Positions 9,101 through 18,185 of a stretch of 43,598 bases of DNA are shown here, piece after piece. The position numbers were made by a program, and so were the translations under genes. Origin of the DNA: Fragilariopsis cylindrus CCMP1102 (Eukaryota; Bacillariophyta; Bacillariophyceae; Bacillariales; Bacillariaceae). Below the pieces are notes generated by a model that searched no databases, was not told where the DNA came from, and saw nothing but the letters and a program-made list of their open reading frames with translations. Location: positions 1-43,598 of the forward strand of contig FMBT01000584.1 in NCBI GenBank assembly GCA_900095095.1, written 5' to 3'. Within the stretch, counting starts at the first letter, position 1, and every line of letters begins with the position of its first letter.

Positions 9101-10839
9101 TTATTTTTCGTTTATAGATATAATCGACTCCGTTTGTTTCGATGCGTTGCTCTTGTACATGGCATCGAGCACTGTGAATTTGTGAAGTATGTCGCATTAA
9201 AATAGAATAAATTGTTTAGAGATATGCAAAGTGAATAATCATGATATTGTAGCTCACCAACCACAAATAACATCGTTATCCGCATCGGCATGAAATATAA
9301 AACATTATCTTAACTTCTGTGTTTTCATCTATTTTCTTGAACGTACCTTGTACTGAACGCAAGCCATCCATGACATTGGCACCTGCAGTCGGAATATCGT
9401 CACCGCCTGCACAACAAAGTTTGACGAAATTCTACATTAAATTTTGTTAGATAATAATAATAAATATCAAGACTTGGCGGGGGGGATTCTTGAATATAAG
9501 AATTATGTAGAAAGTTAACGACTTACCTGTATTGATTCTGGTCCCAAGTTTTGATTGTCATATGCTTCAAACTCAAAACTATCATTCAGGACTTCAATTG
9601 TCCCATTTGAATCTCGATATTCTAAGCAACCACTAGTCGGAGAAAGGTCATTACCTAGAAACAGTTTTGGAATTTATTGGTTAGATTACGTATATCAAAA
9701 TTAATAGAAAAGGAAAACGCTGATAATCGAATGAATTAATCACTGGCTTACCCGAGTAGTGCAAACTACCATCATCGCCGTACACTTCAACTTGGACTAA
9801 CTTTGCAATTGGTGGGTCAGCATATTGATTTCCTGGAAGCAAGGCCGTTCCTGACATGCTTATAATCACGAGATCTTTCGATGTCAAATCTAAACATTCG
9901 ATTGTTGCAGAATGTGTAACATCAGCTCCCGTGATCTCAGAATGAGTCATACGACAATACACGTTTTTGGGTTCTAGATCGGGGAGAATATGAAAAATAA
10001 ACGCTAAAAGGTGCTTGTGTGGCGTTGATAATAAAAACAGGTTTGGTGGTTAGTCAAATATACGGCATGAACGTAATTATGCTGAATGCTGAATGTTTGT
10101 ATGTCGCCTTGGTCAAGTCAATAATAAACTCTAGTTTTTTTGTTTCTTCCATTTTTCTTACCGAAGACTGACCCCACCCAAAACCATTTCCGATCATATT
10201 TCCAGTGGGTTTATTCCATCCATCGTTTCCAGGATCGAGGAAGATCCATTTAAGTGGACTGGCAAAGTAGGCTGTCACATGTCGAATTTTACCAAGTCTC
10301 GATGATGAGATTGTATTTCGTGCTATTGTAGTTTGAGCTCGGTAGTTTGCGCTGTGATTGATCCAAAATTGTGAATCCCCATCTGCTTCTGCTTCAACTA
10401 AGTTAAACAAATTAATTGCATCCTCAATGTCAGTTGTAAATGGTTTTTCCATCAATATATGTAATGGCTTTTTATTTTCCTTCTTTCGCTGGTTGATTAT
10501 CTTTAAAAGTTGTCTTCCGATTGCGTAATGTGTAGCGTGAGGAGTCGCAACGATTACCCCATCAAGGTTAGGTCCGATATTTGAATCCTCCAATAAGTAT
10601 GTGACAGAAGTGAATGTTTTTGTAGTGTACTTTTTAGCTAGCTCCGATAATGGTTCAAGATTGGGATTGAGTTTGGATGTTGGGTTGGAAGAAGAATCGA
10701 CAATAGCCACTAGGTTTGACCTTGGGTTGTTATGTAGTACTGGCATATGCCAACCTTGCGACCACCAACCAGCACCGATGACTGCAATATTTGCTGTCTC
10801 GTGTTTAGCTTTTTTGGGAGTTGGCGTTGGCGATGACAT
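9101..10839 (-). CDS. Gfo/Idh/MocA-family NAD(P)-dependent oxidoreductase, five exons
   Basis: I read complement(join(9101..9171, 9347..9431, 9527..9654, 9752..10013, 10162..10839)), 1224 nt, 407 residues. All four introns are GT-AG and the frame is kept throughout: GQSS|HLLAFIFH, LHYSG|NDLSPTSG, PESIQ|NFVKLCC, LRSVQ|VLDAMY. The N-terminal Rossmann fold has AVIGAGWWSQGWH (residues 19-31), the second conserved block is VIVATPHATHY, and the EKP motif is at 131-133 (MEKPF). The C-terminal domain has TGADVTHSATI and LHYSGN. Members oxidise or reduce sugars and related compounds; the substrate cannot be read from sequence. No targeting peptide is obvious, so it is probably cytosolic. The gene is convergent with DPM1, with 129 bp between their stops. 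Confidence 0.88.
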
Positions 10840-11450
10840 GACTTGTTAATTTCGTACTCACCGAAATGGCGAAGATTCGTGCATAAAGCGTTTGTTTTGA
10901 TTCTGTTTTAACACAATCCTATGGAGCCCTTTTCTGTAGTTATCTTTCCAAAGAGTTTATATTGTACTGCATGTATGTCGCTTCTCGCTTTACACTTTTG
11001 TTTGTTGTATCTTTTTATTGTTAATACTGTAAGAGATCCACTTTGTCATGCAGCCTTCGAGAAAATTGATACTAACTTAGTACGAAATAAATCAAGAAAA
11101 TCATCTCCCCCAAATTGAAAATTAAATCTTCGGAGAATATTTTTTTATCTAAAAAATAATTATTACAGTAAAGCAATTTTATCAATTTTCTAGTTAGAAA
11201 TTCATAGAGCTAACTAGAAAGGACTATCGCCTTTCACAGTTTTGATATAACACCCCCTCGAGTAGTAAAATAGTAGAACAAACCGCACTGTACTAGATTT
11301 TTTCCAGTAAAAAGAAAAGAATAACAAAGGGAAAGCATTTTCATGAAGTAAAATATGAAATTATGTCCGATCAATCTATAACAGCTAGAATTATGAGCGA
11401 CAGTACTTTGAAGTATGCGTAAGGACGAGGAATATTTGCGACCATTGCCT
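10840..11450. other. Intergenic spacer between two minus-strand genes
   Basis: This should contain the promoter of the oxidoreductase gene and the 3' UTR of the G-patch gene. A 65-codon ORF at 10921-11118 on the plus strand looks random. A partial copy of the end of the G-patch gene lies at about 11418-11470 and is described separately. Confidence 0.5.
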
Positions 11451-13647
11451 CTATCCGATCCCACTCTTTGAGTTTGAGCGACCGTAAGGACGAGGATTGT
11501 TATTATTTGCGGCCATTGCCTCTATCCGATCCCATTCTTTGCGTAAGTTATCATTGGCAGAAGTATTGCGGTTTTGTTCTTGTTGCTGTTTAATTTGATC
11601 CGATGACGACGAAGTAGTAGTAGATAAAGATTTTTCTTTCCAACCCATTTTTTGAAGCATTTGATGGCCTACATTAGTCTCATTGAAAGGATCACTTCCG
11701 GGTGTAGTCGTAGTAGTAGTAATAGATTCCTGTCGTTGGGACGACTCTACAAATTGTAGTACGGATTTTTCATTGGGAAGCCGTCGTCGAAAAGATGGAA
11801 TTCCATTTGCAGGAGCGCTCAAATCTGATCCATGAAGCCGTCTTCGTTTTTCCGCACGGTCTGTGTATCCAACGGAAGTTGTATATGTATTTGTATTCGC
11901 ATTTGCTACGACCTTGTTATCTGTCTTTCGCTTTGTGTCGCCGCCCTCCTCTTTTTTCGGTTGTTGTTGTTGTTGTAGTTGCTCTTTCTCTTGAAGTTTC
12001 AAAACATTTTGCTTGTGAAGATCGGAAGATTTTTCATGTAGTCGTAGCTTATCCAGATTAGGAAATTTACGCTTACAAAGGATACAAATTGGTTCACCCT
12101 TAGCTGTAGTTCGAACTTTTGTTGCGCTTATCGTTTCAACGGCCTTATTAGTGGCTTTTTCTATATCATTACTACTTGTAGTGGTAACATCATTATTATT
12201 CTGTTTCAATTCAACCCCCTTTTTGGTCCACTTTTCGATGTTTGCGATCTGCTCTTTCTTTACTTTAGAAATAGTCGTAGTAGCCTCGGCTGTAGTACAA
12301 GTACTACTACTAGTGGCGACGACGGCGGTCAATGATGATGACTTGACTTTCTTAGTTTTTAATTTGATAGATTTTAATTTAATCGCAATTTTCGGTTTGG
12401 ACGTCTTCTGGTTGTTGTTATTATTTCCGTCGTTCTTTACAACTACTGCTCCTCCATTATCTTCGTGTTGTTCGAGTTCTTCACTTGTCATTTTTTGTAC
12501 TTGAACGAATGGTGGTTCCTTTGTTTCGTCGTATCGAAAATAACTAGATTTTTTATTACCATAATACAATTTACTTTTTGGATCATAAAAAAAATCAGAT
12601 ATTGATTCATAAAACATAGCAGAACGAGAATCGAAGACGAATGCAGAACCATCATTTTCAAATGATGGTGGCCATTCGTTTGGCTTTCGTTGTTGTCTAT
12701 TATCTTTTTCAGTTATTCCTTTGTAGTAATGGTTATTATCATCATTATTATTATCATCCTCGTAGTCACCGCCGCCGCCGCCGCCGCGTCTACCTTCATG
12801 ATCTTTTAAATTATTACGACGATGGTCACGATCACGATTGCGATCACGATCACGACCACGATGAGGACTAGGAGATCTTCTTCTTCTTCGGTCATCCCTA
12901 CTACTACCTGAATAATAATCATCACGACGACGAGAAGACCTTTCCTCCGAATGACGAGTAGTGGATCTACTACTAGTAGGCTCAGAATAATATATATTTT
13001 TGTCTTCATCATCATCGTCATCGTCGTCGTCGTTGTACCGTTTTCTTCGGTTATTACTTCTTCTTCCTCTAACGTCGTAGTCATCGTTTGTATTACCATT
13101 ATCGTTATCATAGAAAGGATAAAGATCATCATTATTATCATTATCGTCATAGTTATTGTTGGATTTTCTATGTGCGAATCGTTGAGAATCTCCTCTCTCA
13201 TCTCGTGACAATGAACGATCTTTGTAAAAGGATGGGGGGGGGGGGGGGGGGGGGGAAGAGAAAAAAATTACAACATTATTTTTGGAAAAAATAGTGATAA
13301 TAATGTATGTAATGTAGTGATGATAAATGAATAAATGTCGTGAGAAATACTGTACAACAATTAATTCTTTCGTTTTTCAATGTTGTATGCCGACGACGGA
13401 CGAATGCTAGTCTACCTGCTACTGTTATTTCTCCATTTCTAACATTCCGTGATGACGATGCATATGACGATGCTGATGATGATAGGGACGGCTCACGCTT
13501 CGTTTGGTATCCTCTATCTCTATTGTTGTAATTGTCCCTCCGGCGATTACTACTACTAGTAGTGGTAGTAGTAGTAGTAGTAGTATCATCGACGACGATA
13601 ACAGTGTCTTGCTGCTGGGCCTTAAGAATACATTCTCGAATCTCCAT
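11451..13647 (-). CDS. OCRE / C2H2 zinc-finger / G-patch splicing factor, RBM5/RBM10-like without a visible RRM
   Basis: Two exons, complement(join(11451..13219, 13416..13647)), 666 residues. The start is the ATG at 13647; the donor is GCAG|GTAGAC and the acceptor ACAAAG|AT, phase 1, restoring VADRSLSRDERG. Residues ~80-230 are rich in Arg, Asp, Ser and Asn (RS/RD type). An OCRE-like domain (FVFDSRSAMFYESISDFFYD and YYGNKKSSYFRY) is at ~270-320. A C2H2 finger (CILCKRKFPNLDKLRLHEKS plus a second His) is at ~456-480. The motif TDRAEKRRRLHG (~530) and a G-patch (NVGHQMLQKMGW, ~593-604) follow. RBM5/RBM10 share this order and act in nuclear pre-mRNA splicing. The coding region is full of trinucleotide repeats. 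The intron holds a C22 tract on the coding strand. Confidence 0.8.
13234..13255. repeat. G22 homopolymer in the intron of the G-patch gene
   Basis: Twenty-two consecutive G on the plus strand, which is C22 on the gene's strand, 15 bp from the 3' splice site. It doubles as the polypyrimidine tract and could form a G-quadruplex (template strand) or i-motif. Confidence 0.9.
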
Positions 13648-14175
13648 AATGAACAACTAACGACAACTATGATATGTCAGTGATGATTACAGGTAAATTT
13701 TATTTTGTTGCGCTTGATTACTTCTGTCTTTTCCAAGTATCGTAACAGTATGTCTTATTCATTGATGGTAGGATCTGCAGTATTTAACTTTTTTGTTTGT
13801 TTGATGTTGTGTCGATTGTTTCTCTTCTTTTTGCTTCAAATTTGTTTTTGAAGCTTTCTTGCTCTTCCATGGTATTAAAGGTACGTAATGATAGTATTTT
13901 GATATAGTATTAAAGGTACGATAGAAAAAGATACAAGCGCGCAATAAAGTAAACAGAATCTAAATAATAGCGAAGGAATTTAGTTGCACAATGACGCACT
14001 ATTACTACTATCGAACAATCGAAGAATCGAAGAATGAAGAATGAAGAAGAACCAAGAGGGCACACATACAATATTTGAATTTGGTAGAAACATTGTACAA
14101 CGACAACGGTACATCGGCGACAATCTAGCTACAACAACAAGAACAAGAACAACAAGTTCAGCAGCAACAACAACA
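13648..14175. other. Divergent promoter region between the G-patch and DCC genes
   Basis: About 530 bp separates the two ATGs. The part next to the DCC gene (14041-14175) is open in frame but consists of simple CAA/ACA repeats, so I treat it as 5' UTR. An ATG at 14041 could add 45 residues to the DCC protein. No TATA box is evident. Confidence 0.5.
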
Positions 14176-14832
14176 ATGCTTCCTATCGATTTTGATGAAT
14201 CGACGAAGGATTTGTTAGGTGTAGATAAAAAGGGAAATCAACGTGCATTATTTTTATATGATGGTGGTTGTGGTGTATGAAAATTCTTAGCAAAATTCGT
14301 CATTGAACGTGATATAGTAGATCATATTCGATTTACACCAATACAAACGAATTTTGCACAAGAATTATGTAATACGTATGGTATGCCAGCAGACGTATCA
14401 ACTGCAATATTATTCACTGGTGGAAGAAAAACAAATACAGGAAGAACTAGGGTACCAGTAGTAGGAAATGGCGACGAAAAAGAATGTTCTGGCACTAGTG
14501 CTAGTGGTGCTGGTAATGGCACTGCTACTACTGCATACATCGAATCTGATTCGATATTGGTTATGTTTACATATTTAAAATTTCCATATTTTATCTTAGG
14601 TTATCTAGCATTATATATGGTACCGAAAATAATACGTGATATAGGATATCGTTTATTTGCTAAAAATAGAGGAACAATTTGGATTTTTATTAAGAAAATA
14701 ACCGGAATGGGTGATACATTGATGTATAAATATAAAGATAGTGTACTTGGTTTAGAAAACGACAAGGATAAGGATAGTATATTGGAAAGTTGGAGTTTCA
14801 ACGAACCAACAACAACAAGTATTGGTTTTTAA
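14176..14832 (+). CDS. DCC-family (DUF393) thiol-disulfide protein with an in-frame TGA at the second redox cysteine: candidate selenoprotein
   Basis: DCC-family proteins have the motif DxxCxxC and are predicted thiol-disulfide oxidoreductases. Here residues 29-35 read D-G-G-C-G-V-TGA, followed in the same frame by KFLAKFVIERD, RFTPIQTNFA, a helix-rich hydrophobic segment (FPYFILGYLALYMVP) and the stop at 14830-14832, as in family members. Read-through gives 218 residues with selenocysteine at 35 and a CxxU centre. The start is the ATG at 14176 in the context CAACAATG; the frame is open from 14041. No intron fits: a GTATGA...TTAG pair of only 16 bases spans the TGA but is far too short. A Ser/Gly/Thr-rich insert lies at ~85-120. 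An eye search of 14833-15270 gave no clear SECIS. The alternatives are a point error or a true nonsense mutation. Confidence 0.7.
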
Positions 14833-15270
14833 AATAATAATTATATGGAGGATTATTATTGTTTTTGATCGAGTTTTTATCATCGCTGCATACAAAATGA
14901 TGTTGGAATGACATTCGTGACACTCCCCCCTAATCTTCTGACACATCCGACTATACTTACCGTATATTACATCCGTTTGTTTTGGTGTAATAGTACTGTA
15001 TACAGTCAAAAGATTTTTGTCATAAAAACACGAATTGATACAACACATTATGTAATTCACTGTGATACAATATTATATTAAAAAACAAATGTAAGAATAG
15101 TTATTAGACATAGTATATTAATAATATGCACTACGTTTATATATATCGGCAGTATTATTGTCTCCAGACTACTACACGTCTAGCAATTTGTACCCACAAA
15201 GAAACAATTACACAAACGTGAAGTCATTTTTTAACATTGACCTTTCTATGTCAATAAGTGCTTTTAGCTC
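14833..15270. other. Convergent spacer; the place where a SECIS element would lie
   Basis: About 440 AT-rich bases between the DCC gene and the hydrolase gene on the other strand. TGA triplets occur at about 14865, 14899, 14912, 14921, 14938, 15036 and 15061, but I found no pair with a good 10-13 bp helix and an AA or CC apical loop. The palindrome ACTGTATACAGT is present near 14993. Confidence 0.5.
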
Positions 15271-16415
15271 TTAGGGAAAATTCTGTCGGGATTTCAGCTC
15301 TTCTCCCTCATAGTATTCAACTGCAAACGGATCTAAAAAGTACGAATGCTTTAAGATGTGGTTTGGCTCTTCGATCTCCTCTGACGTCACATCGAATGCA
15401 TCAATGTAATTCACGAAATCATCACGAATGACATCCGGGCTTCTAGAATTCTTGAACCATCCATCGACCCATCCCAAACCCTTGGCACCAATCCTGCTCT
15501 CAGAATTGGCCAGGAAACTACCATTAAGGGCTACGTCGTCCTTATTCCAGAGGATGCAGATCTTACCATTGGGCGTACCGTCAGATTTCTTGGCGAGCAT
15601 GCCGAAGAAATGGGTGGCCTTTTCATACTTGTTCCCGCTGACTTTCTTTTTCGAGGGGAACCAATATCCTTCATCTGGCTCCTTGTGAAAAATGTCGTAG
15701 GGAACGTCCTGTAAAGAAGAAAAAAAGTTGAAGATAGTATAATTTAGGTGTTAGCGTCGCATCCATCCATCCAGAAGTCAATTCGCAAACTTCCATCAGG
15801 TTTTCGTTATTAATCAAATTTAATACTTACAGCCGCAACCATGAAGATATTATCAAACGTAACATCTGGTGTCGCGCTAGCACAGGCACCGTTGAAGACG
15901 GCATGGTTGCCCATACTGTGCATAAGCAACGACTTGCGAGAAAAGGTATCATTCGGAATAAAGTCCACGAAGGCCTTCATTGCGTTACCCGCATTCATAG
16001 AATTTTTACCCTGAGCACCATAATACGCCAAAGTATTTCCCTCGCTGGACCAGATTACGGGGACGTGATAATATATATCTTTCTTCTGAAAGTTGGAGTA
16101 GTTGTACTCTAAACAGTCACTGGGCTCGACGTCGAAGCCATGCACGAGAAAAAGAGGGGAGCTTGTTGTGGAAGAAGCATCGATGATTTTTTTGGCCTCG
16201 TCGATGGATAACTTTGTGGCAGAGAATCTACGCTTTCCCGTTTCAACGTGTTGGGGGTCGCTGATCTCTCTGATTTTGTGGAGAAAGACGGCTTCAACAC
16301 AATTACCATCGTATTCGTTGAAGGTTACCACATTGGATGAGCCGGCTTCAGCCTTGGTGATAATGGTCGTTACGATGAGTCCATCGTATTCTATGGCAAC
16401 TCGTTCAGCGCTCAT
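15271..16415 (-). CDS. Alpha/beta hydrolase (DUF900-like), two exons
   Basis: Complement(join(15271..15708, 15831..16415)), 340 residues; the intron of 122 bp is GT-AG, phase 0, joining FMVAA to DVPYDIF. The protein has the oxyanion-loop motif LFLVHGF (~88-94) and a nucleophile elbow HSMGN (~166-170) that replaces GxSxG, as in DUF900-type lipase/esterase-like proteins. A late conserved histidine, probably in LKHSYF near the C-terminus, may complete the triad. No signal peptide or membrane segment is seen. The substrate is unknown. Its start is about 480 bp from the divergent methyltransferase gene. Confidence 0.75.
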
Positions 16416-16893
16416 GATTGTTTGTCTCTATATGTGTTTTATGCGATATTATTGTAGAGTAATGAGACTTCAAGTAGTAGTTTTAGTTTATTAACACTAC
16501 ATTATGTGCTTTCATATTACATAATATATTACACATACTAACGTTACTGTGCAGTACGCCTAGGACTATTCCTAATAGGCGTACTGCACACTAATTTATA
16601 ATGTACATGTATAAAATTGTAGTGCCCCTGATTTCTTCTCTTTTGCCGGGAGCAAAACCCGCGTCAACTTTACAAATAGTGACTGAATCAATCACGAACT
16701 GAATAACAACCATGATTGATGTATATTATTATTCATGTCTCGAGTTCGAACTTCAGAACTGTTCTCGCACGTATGATCGTAGTACTGAGTGTACTGTACA
16801 CAAACAATAAACAATACACAATATATATCTAAAGAATCCATCAACGACGACTCATTGACTGCCTACAAGTACTGTACTTCGGAAACGAATTTG
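16416..16893. other. Divergent intergenic region
   Basis: It holds the 15-bp hairpin listed separately and otherwise AT-rich sequence. The plus-strand frame is open from 16789, but its first ATG is at 16894. Confidence 0.5.
16548..16590. repeat. Perfect inverted repeat, 15-bp arms with a 13-base loop
   Basis: TGTGCAGTACGCCTA at 16548-16562 and its exact reverse complement TAGGCGTACTGCACA at 16576-16590. It lies between two divergent genes, 133 bp from one ATG and about 300 bp from the other. It is far longer than expected by chance, so a MITE remnant, structured RNA or protein-binding palindrome are all possible. Confidence 0.85.
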
Positions 16894-17982
16894 ATGTTTA
16901 ATCTTCAACTAATAGCTGTCGTAATAACTGTATGTTCGATTTCATTGGCAGAACCATATTGTGTGGTCCCTCAACTAATGAAAACATCATCACGACAATC
17001 GTTCCCGGTGCCATCTATTTCACTGAAGTTGAGGGAGAAATACTTTGATTTCGATTTCGGCGCTGAAGATGCTGTCGAAAGTGCGATACCAATAGGATTT
17101 TCCAACAATACGATGGCGATGATGATGACGATGATGGAGAGGAAGAATTTTCTCAAAGGATCGATAACAGCATTTAGTGCTGCCGCTGTCACTTATCATC
17201 AACCATCATGGGGCACGACTATAGATCCTAAGACCGGAATTCGTCTACCAGATCTAGGGGAGATAGAGACTTCCATACCAGATAATTGGAGTGACGAAGA
17301 AAATCCGATTTCGTCCTCCGATGATAATAATAATAAAAACACGATGTTTTCGAGATTAGACAACAAACCAGACTCCGTGTTTTACCAAGATCCACGGTTC
17401 GTAGAGCACGTCGACGATAATGCGGTCAAACTCATGACAGAATACATATCAAATATCGCAATCCAACCTGGAAGAGACAAAAGTGTATTGGATCTTTGCT
17501 CTAGTTGGACCAGCCATATAGATGCCGATGTAGCTCGAAAGCTAACCAGAGTCTCAGGTTTAGGAATGAATAATAAGGAATTGGAAAGTAATCCAACTCT
17601 GACAGATTGGATTGTCCAGGATCTAAATGAGAATCCAATTCTAAGCAAATACGAAAATGAAAGCTTTGACGTAGTATTATTACAATTAAGCATTGATTAC
17701 CTGGTAAAACCATTGGAAGTCTTGAAAGAGGTTGGACGAATTTTGAAAGTTGGTGGGAAAGTACACATTGTATTTTCCAATCGATTATTTTTAAGTAAAG
17801 CAGTGGGATTTTGGACTGGCGGAGACGACATTGATCACGCGTACTATGTAGGATCATACTTGCATTTCTGTGACGGTGGTTTTCAATATATCCAAGCCAA
17901 AGACTTGTCGACAAGGAAAGGAGGGAGAGATAAGCGTATCATTGGCGATCCTATGTTCGTTGTTACCGCTACAAAAGGGTGA
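16894..17982 (+). CDS. Class I SAM-dependent methyltransferase with an N-terminal hydrophobic leader
   Basis: A 362-residue protein. The first methionine in good context is at 16894, although the frame is open from 16789. Residues 1-20 (MFNLQLIAVVITVCSISLAE) look like a signal peptide; a plastid or secretory route is possible, but no clear ASAF motif follows. A Met-rich stretch (MAMMMTMM) is at ~73-80. The methyltransferase fold starts near residue 190: SVLDLCSSWTSHI is motif I of an algal/cyanobacterial group in which CSSW replaces the usual GxG loop. DVVLLQLSIDYLVKPLEVL and VGRILKVGGKVHIVFSNRLF match the later motifs. The target is unknown. It is convergent with the MetRS gene, about 200 bp away. 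Confidence 0.7.
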   Translation: MFNLQLIAVVITVCSISLAEPYCVVPQLMKTSSRQSFPVPSISLKLREKYFDFDFGAEDAVESAIPIGFSNNTMAMMMTMMERKNFLKGSITAFSAAAVTYHQPSWGTTIDPKTGIRLPDLGEIETSIPDNWSDEENPISSSDDNNNKNTMFSRLDNKPDSVFYQDPRFVEHVDDNAVKLMTEYISNIAIQPGRDKSVLDLCSSWTSHIDADVARKLTRVSGLGMNNKELESNPTLTDWIVQDLNENPILSKYENESFDVVLLQLSIDYLVKPLEVLKEVGRILKVGGKVHIVFSNRLFLSKAVGFWTGGDDIDHAYYVGSYLHFCDGGFQYIQAKDLSTRKGGRDKRIIGDPMFVVTATKG

Positions 17983-18185
17983 AGAGTTTATAATCCTATT
18001 TCTATACATTTGTTTGCTCCCATTCCGGAGAAGAACTAGCTAGCTATTGTAGTAAGTAATCGCATTTAAAAATCCATACAAATAAACGCGATAGAAATCC
18101 CATTTATCTGCTACTTGTTAACTACATTGTACCAATTGTATACTTTGGCCTCTGAATCGACCTGTGTAGATTGACAAGGAAGGTT

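Noticed and set aside
12641..13208. Plus-strand and alternative minus-strand ORFs rich in Val/Ile or His/Tyr opposite the G-patch gene.
   Set aside because: These are shadows of the Asp/Asn/Arg triplet repeats in the real coding strand.
14265..14296. Possible mini-intron GTATGA...TTAG covering the TGA in the DCC gene.
   Set aside because: At 16 bases it is far too short for a spliceosomal intron, and removing it would delete conserved residues after the CxxC motif.
14833..15270. Several TGA triplets tested as SECIS cores.
   Set aside because: No pair had a plausible 10-13 bp helix with an AA or CC apical loop by eye; left to a dedicated search rather than called.
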